Shown here: piece by piece, positions 8,378 to 17,114 of the stretch
Layout of the letters: each line of letters opens with the position of its first letter
Position numbering within the stretch: position 1 is the stretch's first letter
Assembly (NCBI RefSeq): GCF_030817415.1
Contig: NZ_JAUSZI010000002.1
Span: forward strand, 992,001 to 1,056,000
Length of the DNA: 64,000 nt
Source: Streptomyces umbrinus
GTDB taxonomy: Bacteria > Actinomycetota > Actinomycetes > Streptomycetales > Streptomycetaceae
Reading direction: 5' to 3'
The notes under the pieces: model-generated
Told to the model about the DNA's origin: nothing
What the model saw: the letters and a program-made list of their open reading frames with translations, nothing else
The model's database searches: none
Position numbers and translations under genes: made by a program

Positions 8378-9640
8378 ATGCCCTCATACAGCCCGTTCGC
8401 CGCGCCCAGCGCACCCTCCGACCCGACGCACATCTCCCAACTCGACATAGCGGGCGACCTGTTGGCCCGTCTGCGCGACACCACCACGGAAGCGCGCCCC
8501 GACATCCAACTGGAGGCCCTCACACTGGCCGTCGCCGCGGACCTGCCCGTCCTCCTGTGGGGCGAGCCGGGTATCGGCAAGACCGCGGCGCTGACACAGC
8601 TCGCCGCGTCCCTGGACCTTCCACTGACCACCGTCATCGCCAGCGTGCACGAGCCGTCGGACTTCTCCGGGCTGCCCGTCATCGGCGACGATCCCGCGGA
8701 ACAGGGCGTCCCGATGGCCCCGCCGGACTGGGCGGTCCGACTGGTACGGGCCGGCCGCGGGCTGCTGTTCCTGGACGAGCTGTCCACCGCGCCGCCTGCC
8801 GTGCAGGCCGCGCTGCTTCGCCTCGTACTCGAACGGCGCATCGGCGCCCTGCAGTTGCCGCCCGGCGTACGTATCGTGGCCGCCGCCAATCCGCGGTCCT
8901 CGGCGGCCGACGGCTGGGAGCTGAGCCCGCCCCTGGCCAACCGGTTCGTCCATCTCCAGTGGACCCATGACCACGACGTGGTGGTTCGCGGACTCGGTGG
9001 GACCTGGCCGCGGGCCACACTGCCGCGGCTGGATCCGGAGCGGCTGCCGGAGGCCGTGGGCTTCGCCCGCCGTGCCGTGTGCGAACTCCTCTCCGCCCGC
9101 CCCGGACTCGTACACCGGCTGCCCAGCAACGAGACGCGCCGGGGCGGACCTTGGCCGTCACCGCGCAGTTGGGAGATGACCTTGTGCCTCATCGCCTTCG
9201 TGACCGCGGCCGGTTCCTCCAGGGAGGTGCTGTCCCTACTGGTCAGGGGAACGGTTGGGGACGGCCCCGGTCTGGAACTGCTGGCCGGCCTGGACCGGAT
9301 GGACCTCCCGGACCCCGAACTGCTGCTCGCCGACCCGGAGTCCGCCGCCCTGCCCGAGCGCGGGGATCTGCGCCAGGCCGTGCTCGACGGTGTCGTGGCC
9401 GCCGTCCGCAAGCGCCCGGACAAGACGCGCTGGGACGCCGCATGGGCGCTTCTGGTGCGGGCGCTGGACACCGGAGCCCCGGACCTGGTGGTCGTCCCGG
9501 CGACCACGCTCGCCTCGCTGCGTCAGCAGGACTGGGACGTTCCGGCATCGATCGAACAGCTCGCCGGAGCGGTGTCCATCTCCCGGCGGGCAGACCGGGC
9601 GGCGGCCCGGGCCGCGGTCACCACCAGGGCGAGCCGGTGA
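8378..9640 (+). CDS. MoxR-family AAA+ ATPase (first system)
   Basis: This 420-aa AAA+ protein carries Walker A GEPGIGKT (residues 62-69), Walker B LLFLDELS (129-136), sensor 1 AAANPRS (168-174) and an arginine-finger helix (PLANRF), all intact. MoxR ATPases act with VWA-domain partners as chaperone-like machines that mature or activate enzyme complexes. The next gene, a VWA/DUF2201 protein, overlaps by 4 bp (GTGA), so the two products should be made stoichiometrically. Length is slightly above a minimal MoxR because of an extra C-terminal region (about residues 280-420). The target complex is unknown. Confidence 0.92.
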   Translation: MPSYSPFAAPSAPSDPTHISQLDIAGDLLARLRDTTTEARPDIQLEALTLAVAADLPVLLWGEPGIGKTAALTQLAASLDLPLTTVIASVHEPSDFSGLPVIGDDPAEQGVPMAPPDWAVRLVRAGRGLLFLDELSTAPPAVQAALLRLVLERRIGALQLPPGVRIVAAANPRSSAADGWELSPPLANRFVHLQWTHDHDVVVRGLGGTWPRATLPRLDPERLPEAVGFARRAVCELLSARPGLVHRLPSNETRRGGPWPSPRSWEMTLCLIAFVTAAGSSREVLSLLVRGTVGDGPGLELLAGLDRMDLPDPELLLADPESAALPERGDLRQAVLDGVVAAVRKRPDKTRWDAAWALLVRALDTGAPDLVVVPATTLASLRQQDWDVPASIEQLAGAVSISRRADRAAARAAVTTRASR

Positions 9641-10896
9641 TCCCGGATCCGCCGAGGGCGCTGGACCTCGACAAGCTCTTCGCCGCCCGGCTGCAGGCGG
9701 CCCGGGCCCGGCCCTACCTGGCGACGGCGCTGTTCGCCCTGCACACCGTGGAGTCACGTTCGGTACCGACGATGGGCGTCGACCGGCACTGGCGGTGCTA
9801 CGTCTCACCGGCGTTCGTGGACCGCACACCGGTGGAGGAGCTGGCCGGTGTGTGGGTGCACGAGGTGTCGCACCTGCTGCGCGACCACCACGGGCGCAGT
9901 GACAGGGTCGCGAAGGAACGCGGACTGACCGGCCCCGGGGAACGGCTGCGGATGAACATCGCCGCGGACTGTGAGATCAACGACGACGTGTACGGCGACG
10001 GGCTGGCCTGGCCCCAGGACGTCGTCGAGCCGGGCTCCCTGGGGCTGCCCGAGGGGCAGCTCATGGAGGACTACCTGCGGCAGTTCCGGCTCGGGCCGCG
10101 CACCCAGGGCCACGCCTGGCTGGACTGCGGCAGTGGGGCGGACGGTCTGGACAGAGGGTGGGAACTGGGACCGAACGGCGCGCACGGCCTCAGCGCGCAG
10201 GAACGCGACGCGGTTCGGTTCCGGGTGGCGCAGGGCATCAAGGGCCGTCCGGGGAACGCCCCCAAGGCGTGGCAGCGATGGGCCGACGAGGCTTTCCAAC
10301 CACCGCAGCCGTGGCGGGAGTTGCTGGGCGCGGCGATCCGTTCGGCGAGCTCGGGATCCGGCGCGGGCCAGGACTACAGCTACGGCCGTCCCTCACGCCG
10401 GTCGGCCGGAGTGCCGGGCGTCGTGCTCCCCAGTCTCCGGCGCAGACCGCCCCGGGTCTCCGTGATCATCGACACCTCCGGCTCGGTCAGCGACGCCGAA
10501 CTGGGCAGCGCTCTCCGCGAGGTTGCCGCCATCTCCCATGCCGTGGGCGGCCGCCGGGATCTGGTCTCCGTACTGCCGTGCGACGCGTCCGCCGAGGTCG
10601 TGCACCCGCTGTGCCGCGCCGAGGGGATTCCGCTGCTGGGCGGCGGGGGCACGGATCTGCGCACGGGCTTCGCCAAGGCGCTCCGTACCCGGCCGCGGCC
10701 GGATGTCATCGTGGTCCTGACCGACGGTCAGACGCCCTGGCCGAGCGCGCAGCCGTCCTGCCGGACGGTGGTCGGCCTGTTCCCCCGGTCGTACGACTCC
10801 GGGTCGTGGGACGAGGACGATCCCGAGTACGTACCCGACACCCCGCCCACGTGGGCTCGTGTGGTGGAGATCGGTTCGGCTCCCGCCGGCAGGTGA
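9637..10896 (+). CDS. VWA-like / DUF2201 metallopeptidase-like protein, partner of MoxR
   Basis: The GTG at 9637 overlaps the MoxR stop and gives 419 aa; the frame extends upstream but antisense-free context and coupling favour this start. The N-terminal half has a zinc-peptidase-like motif, HEVSHLL (HEVSH at 75-79), followed by NIAADCEINDD (about 108-117). The C-terminal half is a VWA fold with a MIDAS motif DTSGS (279-283), LGGGGTDLR and VVLTDGQTPW. This is the COG3864/DUF2201 layout seen beside MoxR genes. Protease activity has not been shown for the family as far as I know, but the HExxH residues are intact. It probably binds metal ions and client proteins as the MoxR adaptor. Confidence 0.9.
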   Translation: MIPDPPRALDLDKLFAARLQAARARPYLATALFALHTVESRSVPTMGVDRHWRCYVSPAFVDRTPVEELAGVWVHEVSHLLRDHHGRSDRVAKERGLTGPGERLRMNIAADCEINDDVYGDGLAWPQDVVEPGSLGLPEGQLMEDYLRQFRLGPRTQGHAWLDCGSGADGLDRGWELGPNGAHGLSAQERDAVRFRVAQGIKGRPGNAPKAWQRWADEAFQPPQPWRELLGAAIRSASSGSGAGQDYSYGRPSRRSAGVPGVVLPSLRRRPPRVSVIIDTSGSVSDAELGSALREVAAISHAVGGRRDLVSVLPCDASAEVVHPLCRAEGIPLLGGGGTDLRTGFAKALRTRPRPDVIVVLTDGQTPWPSAQPSCRTVVGLFPRSYDSGSWDEDDPEYVPDTPPTWARVVEIGSAPAGR

Positions 10897-10979
10897 TCCG
10901 TTCAGGTCAACTCGTGTACGAAGTGCCGGAGTTGATGCTCGTGGCCCGGTCGACGTGATGTCCGACTCGACGAGGTGCT

Positions 10980-11673
10980 TCCGGCGCTGCGCCGCGCCGA
11001 CGACGTCCAGGTCCCTGTCGCAGGCATGCTCGCGGATGTAGCGCCGGATCGCGGCCTCGACCGTCGCTCGTTGCCCGGTGGGCGCCGAATCGTTGCCGCC
11101 CTCCGCGGCCAGACACACCAGGTCCAGGAGTCGGTCGCACGCGATGTCGAAGGTCGACTCGGAGAGTTGCTCGCGCTCCTCGTGCAGTGTGGTCGTCAAC
11201 TGCCGGACGACTCGGCCCAGTCCGTTGGCGCCGCTGAGTACGTGCGGCCCTCCGGCCGCGACACGGCTGCGTCCGGCGACGTTCTGGCCGGGCATGAGGA
11301 AGGAGATCCCCACGAGATCGTCACCGTGCGCGAACGTCAGCGGGCGGTCGATGTCGCACAGCGCCATGCCGCCTGGCCCTATCTCCCCGGACGACGCCCC
11401 CTGTTCGACGCAGGCCGTCCCGGCGAGCGGTACGAGGGGTTCGTACGTGCCTCGGGGGTCGGACCGGATGTGCCGGGTGTCCCCGTCGACCACTTCCTCT
11501 CCGCCGGCGCACAGGGCGAGGCCGTAGACCTTCGAACGCTGCCACTTCAGGCGTCCGGCCCATGGAGTGCGGCGATCCGGCACTTTGATGCGGCTCGCGC
11601 CGTGGAGGCCGGTGAAGACCTCGTCCCAGGCGCTCGCCGAGGAGACCGTGAGGTCTTGGCTCCGGGAAGACAC
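10980..11673 (-). pseudogene. AraC-family regulator lacking its DNA-binding domain
   Basis: From the GTG at 11673 the protein matches the AraC-binding-like N-domain of Streptomyces AraC regulators (WDEVFTGLHG, YEPLVPLAG, GDDLVGISFLMPGQ, LIYL-type core, then AAIRRYIREHACDRDLDVVGAAQR). Such proteins normally continue for 80-100 residues with two HTH motifs. Here similarity stops around 10,980, just after the first helix of the HTH region. The frame then runs antisense through the VWA gene to 10,393 with unrelated sequence, and no other frame restores an HTH. The product can hardly bind DNA. It faces a broken MMPL transporter gene, its likely former target. Confidence 0.7.
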
Positions 11674-11832
11674 GCCGCATCGTGCGGCCGGCCGAAGGAC
11701 GCTCCGCAGCTGTGAGCCAGCTCACGTCGCCGGGATCGAACTCCTGGGCCGGTCCCGCGTCTTGTCTGCGCGCAGCCGAACGGCCTCGTATCGGGATCCG
11801 CCTCCATGAGGCCCCTCAACCAAAGGATGGAC

Positions 11833-12897
11833 ATGTTGGACCGCGTTGCGGAATTGACGGTTCGGTGGCCCAGAGCTGTGCTTGTGGTGGCCTCCGTCCT
11901 CGTTGCTGCGATGAGCGTCGTGGGTGTGGGCGCCTTCGGGAAACTGGTGGGCGGCCGCGGCCTGGTCCTGGCCCATGTGAAGGGCGACGAGTCGACGCGG
12001 GAAGAGCACGCGCACGACATCATCGACACGTACAGGGGCCGGTACGAGGGACTCACCGTCCAGGCCGGCGGCGGTACGGCGGTGGGCGCCGAACTGTCGG
12101 AGCAGGTACTGAAGGACCTCCTCCTCGCGGAGATCATCGCCGTCCCCGTGACGCTGCTGCTCCTTCTCATCGTGTTCGGGGGCGTGGTCGCGGCTCTGCT
12201 ACCGCTCGCCATCGGCACGGTGGCGGTCGCCGGGACCTTCGCGGAACTCGCGCTCCTGGGCAGCGTCACCGACGTGTCGGTCTTCTCGATCAACCTGACC
12301 ACCGCCCTCGGGCTCGGACTGGGCATCGACTACGCGCTGTTGATGATCAGCCGTTTCCGGGAGCAGCTCGCGTCGGGGACGAGCGTTGCCGACGCGGTTC
12401 GAACGACGGTGCACACGGCGGGACGTACGGTCGTGTTCTCGGCCGGCACGGTCGCGGTCGCGCTCACCGCGCTCCTGGTCTTCCCGCAGTACTTCCTCCG
12501 CTCGTTCGCCTACGCCGGTGTGGGTGTGGTCGTCATCGCGGCCGTCGGCACCCTCTTCGTGATGCCCGCGCTGCTCATGCTGTTGGGGCATCGCATCAAC
12601 AGCGGCAGGCTCCCCTGGCCCAGGGCCGACCGTCATCGCCGGCGCGCACCTTTCTGGGGCCGACTGGCCGGGACCGTGATGCGCCGACCGGTGCTGACCA
12701 GCGTGCCGGTCCTCGCGGTGCTCCTGCTCGCCGCGGCGCCGCTCCTCGGCGTCACGTTCGGTACCCCGGACGAACGGGTCCTTCCCGAGGACGCCGCGAG
12801 CCGGCAGGTGTCCACGGCTTTGCAGACGGACTTCGCGGGCGATGACGAGGCGGCCGTCCAAGTGGTGGCCGACGGGTCCGTGAACTACGAGGCTGTC
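11833..12897 (+). pseudogene. MMPL-family (RND) transporter, internally deleted and C-terminally truncated
   Basis: The frame begins with a first TM helix (MLDRVAEL..., ATG at 11833 preceded by AAAGGA) and later contains the RND core: TDVSVFSINLTTALGLGLGIDYALLMISRF (split over several helices), HTAGRTVVFSAGTVAVAL and an AYAGVGVV helix. Intact relatives have about 700-750 aa. About 70 residues of the first periplasmic loop are missing near residue 42 (about position 11,960), and the whole second half is gone after the QTDFAGDDEAAVQVVADG region. Past about 12,897 the open frame is merely the antisense of a sigma-factor gene. Transport activity is very unlikely. Confidence 0.75.
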
Positions 12898-13509
12898 GAC
12901 GATCCGGCTGGCGCGGGTGCGTCGCGCCGTGTCGCCGTGCGGAGCGTCGGCGGTGGCGGCGAGGGCGGTCGCGAGCTTGGCCCGTCCCTGGTTGAGCCGG
13001 CTGCGGACCGTGCCGACCGGGACTCCGCACGCGTCGGCTATCCGCTCGTAGGACGTGACGCCGGTGCTGAAGTGACGCAGTACCAGGGGCAGTCGCAGTG
13101 TGGGGGAAAGCTCTTCGATGGCCTCCCAGATCCAGTCCCGCATCGCGTGGTGCTCCAGCCGGCGCTCCGGTCCGGCGTCCGTGGAGGGCACGTGCAGATC
13201 GTCGATCGGTCGGAAGGCCACGGAGCCTCGCAGCAGGGAACGGGCGGCGTTGCGCACGATCATCCGCAGCCATGGACCGATGGCCGCCGGATCGCGGACG
13301 TCGCCCACGCGGCGGAGCGCGGTCACGGCCGCGTCCTGGAGCACGTCGTCGACGTCGGGCCCCGGTCCCAGGATGCTCAGTGCCACCGCGCGCATGCCTG
13401 CCCGGTGCCGTTCGAGCAGCAGACCCAGGGCAGTGACGTCACCCGCCTGCGCGGCACGCGTGAGCACCGCGTCCTCCAGACGTACGGCGTCAACTGCGTT
13501 CGGGCTCAT
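12898..13509 (-). pseudogene. ECF-type sigma-70 factor, 3' end lost
   Basis: From the ATG at 13509 there is a sigma-70 region 2 (VDDVLQDAAVTALRRVGDVRDP, PWLRMIVRNAARS) and a region 4 (LSPTLRLPLVLRHFSTG, YERIADACGVPVGTVRSRLNQGRAKL), ending near TARRTRASR. Relatives normally carry a further SnoaL-like C-terminal domain. Here the sequence crosses abruptly into the antisense of the MMPL remnant at about 12,897. The sigma core might still fold if read-through ends soon, but the frame stays open to 12,199 with nonsense protein, so I call it truncated. It is convergent with the MMPL fragment at the same breakpoint. Confidence 0.65.
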
Positions 13510-13605
13510 GGGTGTTCCTCTTCCGGCGTCTCCCGTCCTGCGTGCGACCGTACTGTGGGCGGCCCGGCGGCGTAACGGCCGCCCGGGAAAACCGAACTCC
13601 GGTAC

Positions 13606-14616
13606 TCAGCCGTCCTGCACCGTGATCTGCCGGTCCTGGTCGGGGAGGCGGAGCAGTGCCGCTCCCAGCGGTGTGAGGGTGTGCAGGACGGTGTTCGCGT
13701 GGCGGTGGCTGACAATGAGTCCCGAGTCGCGCAGCACGGTGGTGTGGTGGCTGGCGTTGGCGGGGGACACCGAGACCGCGCGGGCGATCTCCGAGTTCGT
13801 GGCACCGTACGTCACCGCGAGCAGTACCGCGGCGCGGGTGCGTCCGAGCAGTGCCGACAACGGCGCCTCGGCCGGGCGGTGTTCGGGAACGGGTCCGTCT
13901 GATGCCAGCGGGTACAGCAGGACGGGCGGCAGATCGGGGTCGGCGAAGGAGACCGGCTTCTGCCAGCAGAAGTACGAGGGGATCAGGACCAGGCCGCGGC
14001 CGCCCAGGTGCAGATCACGATCGACACCGCCCACGTACTCCACCTCCAGGACGGGGGCTCTCCAGCGCATGGCCGGCCCCAGTCCGCCGAGCAGCCCCTC
14101 CGCTCCGCCGTGCAGCAGATCGCGGCCCCGGCGGGCGCACTCGGCATCGACACGGGCCTGCATACGGTCGCTGTAGGGGGCGATGGCCGCGTTGTGGTAC
14201 TTGCGCAGCGACGCGACCAGTTCCGCGCGGACGTCCTTGTCGGCCAGGCGGTACATGTCCGTCGGTACGTTCCTCACCTGTGCCAGCAGACCGATCTCGT
14301 GCCGGACCCGGGCGGGCGGTGTGTCGAGGATCGCGTCCAGCCCGCTCTTCAGGCCATGGCCCGCCTCGGCCGGGGTGAGGAAGTCGGGGAAGTACGTCGC
14401 GCGGGGGAACAGCGGAAGCAGCAACGTGCGTACGACGGAGCCCAGTTGCTGTGCGGAGATGGCAGCGCGGGCGTCGCGGTACCAGGCAGCGTGGGCCCAG
14501 CGCCCGAGCTGGGACTGTAGCCGGTGCAGACTGGCGGCGATCTCCCATAAGGGATCGGGGCGGCAGGCGAGCCGCGTTCGGACGAGATCCTCCGGCGTGA
14601 AGTGGATACGCAGCAC
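13606..14616 (-). CDS. Winged-helix (ArsR-like, DUF5937) transcriptional regulator
   Basis: A 336-aa protein that starts LRIHFTPEDLVRTRLA, the standard opening of Streptomyces DUF5937/ArsR-like regulators, and ends with a winged HTH: LLAVTYGATNSEIARAVSVSPANASHHTTVLRD (helix-turn-helix split across this span) and a wing with LHTLTPLGAALL. The long N-terminal domain (residues 1-240) probably senses an unknown ligand. The GTG at 14616 gives the conserved opening; the frame continues 32 codons upstream without family resemblance. The adjacent secreted amidase reads the same way, 134 bp upstream in transcription order. No operator is evident. Confidence 0.85.
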   Translation of the reverse strand: MLRIHFTPEDLVRTRLACRPDPLWEIAASLHRLQSQLGRWAHAAWYRDARAAISAQQLGSVVRTLLLPLFPRATYFPDFLTPAEAGHGLKSGLDAILDTPPARVRHEIGLLAQVRNVPTDMYRLADKDVRAELVASLRKYHNAAIAPYSDRMQARVDAECARRGRDLLHGGAEGLLGGLGPAMRWRAPVLEVEYVGGVDRDLHLGGRGLVLIPSYFCWQKPVSFADPDLPPVLLYPLASDGPVPEHRPAEAPLSALLGRTRAAVLLAVTYGATNSEIARAVSVSPANASHHTTVLRDSGLIVSHRHANTVLHTLTPLGAALLRLPDQDRQITVQDG

Positions 14617-14749
14617 GGTCCCCCCATGCGTGATTCCTGCCCGACGCGGCAGACGATGCCTCGCCGGCCCTCGTGAAGACAATGACTGGACCGGATCATC
14701 CTTCGGGCGCACACAGCGGGGTCAGTGCTGTGTACGCCCGCCCGAACCG

Positions 14750-15514
14750 TCAGCCCTGGATCAGGGCGGCCACCTCTGTGCGTATGGCGGGCATGTCTGC
14801 GAAGACCGTACCCGGGCAGTCTGTGGCAGCCCAGTGGAGGTGACCGCCGATGGCAGGAGCGACGCGGGCGGCTCCGCTCACCGGATTGAGGTAGGACACC
14901 TTCCCCAGGGGGGCGATCGAATGGCGCTCGGCCAGTTCGGCCAGGAGCTGGATGAGCGCGGTGCGTGCGGCGGTCGTCGGGGGCGTGGTCGTCAGCGTCC
15001 CCAGAAGGGCGATTCCGAGGTTTCCACTGTTGTATCCCTGGACGTGCGCGCCGGTGACGAGCCGCCCCGACGCGTCGTGCGCGGGCGTGCCGTCGGTGCC
15101 GGACCAACGCCCTTCGTACACAAGGCCGTTCTTGTCGATCAGGAAGTTGTAGCCGATGTCGCCGTAGCCCTTGCCGACGGTGTCGTTGCGGTAGATCGCG
15201 CGGACCACCGCGGCCGGGTCGGGATCGGTGCTCCCGTCGTCGGTGTGGTGCACGGTGAGGGTCTGGACCGGGTAGTACTCGGGCGGCCAGATCTCCGTAC
15301 CGTCGGCTGCGAACCGCAGGGTCTCGTCCGCGCCCCAGGCCGCGCGCGAGCGCAACGTGTACGCGGCGGAGGCGGCAGCGGCCGCGGGCGGGCGGGGCAC
15401 GACGCTCAACGCGGCGGCGACTCCGAGGCCGCCCAGGAACACGCGTCGCGATACCGGGGACGCCGTGCGGGCCGGGCTCCGGGAGCCTGCGGGGTTCGAG
15501 TCCGGGACCGTCAT
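14750..15514 (-). CDS. Secreted N-acetylmuramoyl-L-alanine amidase (PGRP/Amidase_2 fold)
   Basis: This 254-aa protein has a twin-arginine signal, VSRRVFLGGLGVAAAL (residues about 21-36) with an Ala-rich cleavage region near 50. The mature part is a type-2 amidase: RAAWGADE, a first zinc His in LTVHHTDD, GYNFLIDKNGLVYEGRW, GIALLG, and the second His and Cys ligands in GGHLHWAATDCPG. It cleaves the MurNAc-L-Ala bond of peptidoglycan outside the cell. Zinc ligands appear intact. The neighbouring downstream-strand gene encodes a peptidoglycan-binding protein 90 bp away, suggesting a cell-wall-turnover pair. Confidence 0.92.
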   Translation of the reverse strand: MTVPDSNPAGSRSPARTASPVSRRVFLGGLGVAAALSVVPRPPAAAAASAAYTLRSRAAWGADETLRFAADGTEIWPPEYYPVQTLTVHHTDDGSTDPDPAAVVRAIYRNDTVGKGYGDIGYNFLIDKNGLVYEGRWSGTDGTPAHDASGRLVTGAHVQGYNSGNLGIALLGTLTTTPPTTAARTALIQLLAELAERHSIAPLGKVSYLNPVSGAARVAPAIGGHLHWAATDCPGTVFADMPAIRTEVAALIQG

Positions 15515-15604
15515 CGCGTGATTCCTCCTGTGGGGGGCCTGGCCGGTCGAAGCTGCCCGCTCCTTCGGTCGGGAAGCGGGCAGCCGGTGGAACGGAGGAG
15601 TGCC

Positions 15605-15970
15605 CTACAGCGCGCAGGCGGGCTTCGGGTTGTAGAGGCGGTTCCACGTGCTGGGACCCACGATGCCGTCGGCACCGCCGTCGGTGGCGTTACAGGTCTG
15701 CACGTAGTACACGCCCCGCGCGGTGGCCTGGCCGTAGTCCCCGTCCACGTCGAGCCAGTCGGAGTACTTGCTGTAGTAGTTGATGAGGCACTGCACCTGG
15801 CGAACCGCGTTGCCCTCGTCGTTGGGACGGACCGTGGGCCGGGCGGTGTCGGAGATGTAGTTGCAGTTCGGCTCGGCGACCGCGGCACTCGCGGAGGGCG
15901 CGACCGCGAGGCTCCCTCCGAGAGCCAGTACGGCGGTACTGCACAGGAGGGCTAGGCGGCGGGTACGCAT
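15605..15970 (-). CDS. Secreted peptidoglycan-binding domain protein
   Basis: The ATG at 15970 begins a Sec signal peptide (MRTRRLALLCSTAVLALGGS, cleavage after ASA near residue 30) followed by a single PG_binding_1-like domain: RPTVRPNDEGNAVRQVQCLIN, LDVDGDYGQATARGVYY and a DGIVGPSTWNRL end. With 121 aa it has no catalytic domain, so it is probably a small cell-wall-binding protein. Two Cys pairs (CNY..QCL and QTC..PAC) may form disulfides outside the cell. The frame is open upstream, but that belongs to the next, frameshifted gene. Confidence 0.85.
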   Translation of the reverse strand: MRTRRLALLCSTAVLALGGSLAVAPSASAAVAEPNCNYISDTARPTVRPNDEGNAVRQVQCLINYYSKYSDWLDVDGDYGQATARGVYYVQTCNATDGGADGIVGPSTWNRLYNPKPACAL

Positions 15971-16109
15971 GATGTCTCTCCCGAGGTGTGTGGTTGTTGT
16001 GATGAAAGTAAGAGTGCGTGTGAACACGACCGCCGGTCTACGAGATTCGAACAGGCCGAAAGAAGGCAGGTCAGGCACTCCTCCGCGCCAGATGTCAGGA
16101 CGCGGGGTT

Positions 16110-16948
16110 TCAGACACCGTCGAACAACGCCAGTTCCAACACATCCGGGCGTGACCCGGGCCATCCGATCCCCGCGGAGGCGATTTGCTCGGTCGCGGGT
16201 GGACCCACCCCAGGTACACCTCGTACCGATGAGAGGTCCAGCCACTGTCCGACCAGATCCAGGCGGCCACGTCCGACGCGGAGGCCAGTCCCATGTCCGC
16301 GCCCACCCGCGCGGCATGAGCCCTCATCACACGCGCGACCCGCTGGTCCAGGATCAGCGCGCGGGGAACGGCGGAAGCGTCCGTCCCCAGGTCGTGGGAG
16401 TAGCCCTGGTCGAGGACGTAGCCCTGGTCAAGGAAGTAGAGGAACTTGGTGAAGAACGCCGGTCCCAGTCCTTTCACCGCCCCGCGGAGGCCGCGATACG
16501 CCGCGACGGCGCCCTCGCGGCGAAGGGCGGCGCCGGCCATGGCCAACGCGTCGTCGACAGTGGGCTCCGCCAGGATCTCCTTGAGGCGGTGCGGACCGTA
16601 GCCGGTCCGGCCCTGCCCCCATGCGTACGACGCGACCAGGGCCTCGGACCACGCCGAGCGCTCTGCTGCCCTGCGAGTCGAGGCGACCACCTGGTCACGG
16701 CTGATTCTCGCGGTTCCTGTCCCCGACCACTCGGGGAACTCAACGGGCCATGGCTCGACGCCCGACCAGTGTGCGGGAACGTACTCCACGGCGTGGCCGC
16801 CGGCACCTTTCACGTACCGAGCGCCGGGTCCGGCCAGCCAAAGTGCCAGTGCGCGCACCGCAGTTGGGGGCAGCAGCCGCTTCCGGAACTCGTCGTCCAG
16901 CTCGTCCGCGAGATCCTGACGTCCCCTCCCGCACCTCCCGATTCCCAC
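16110..16948 (-). pseudogene. 8-oxoguanine DNA glycosylase OGG-fold protein, frameshifted near 3' end
   Basis: From about 16948 (GTG, start uncertain) the protein matches the Streptomyces OGG-fold family: ADELDDEFRKRLLPP, ARYVKGAGGHAVEY, SGTGTARISRDQVV, GLRGAVKGLGPAFFTKFLYF (HhH-like) and the LILDQRVARVMRAHA segment. At EVYLGWVH (about 16,197-16,205) the frame changes. The expected C-terminus, PATEQIASAGIGWP then RPDVLELALFDGV, is in another frame and stops at 16,110. One base appears to be missing beside a G/C run. If the indel is real the last 28 residues are replaced; if it is an assembly error the gene is intact. It would act on oxidised bases in DNA, by family inference. Confidence 0.75.
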
Positions 16949-17075
16949 GGCACCTCGAAAGCCCGCAGGGTACTGGGGACTTACTGATTCCGGACTCGAA
17001 ATCGGCCCGGAGGCGGTCCGAGTGGGCTCGGAGCAGGCGTTGTCAGTGGTCTCACTTAGAGTTCCGGTCACTTGA

Positions 17076-17105
17076 TCAGTGAAGTGCGGGTCAGTGAAGT
17101 GCGGG
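17076..17105 (+). repeat. Perfect 15-bp tandem duplication at the operon leader
   Basis: TCAGTGAAGTGCGGG occurs twice back to back (17076-17090 and 17091-17105), directly before the GGAGG ribosome site of the DUF4132 gene. The first copy also overlaps a dyad, TCACT-N5-AGTGA at 17068-17082. The site lies in the divergent gap between the OGG-fold gene and the operon, so it could be an operator or an mRNA leader element. Confidence 0.6.
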
Positions 17106-17114
17106 GAGGCACAT

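Noticed and set aside
10393..11673. A 426-aa AraC protein
   Set aside because: The C-terminal half lies antisense to the VWA gene and contains no HTH.
11806..13575. A 589-aa MMPL protein
   Set aside because: Only the first about 355 codons are MMPL; the remainder is antisense sigma-factor sequence.
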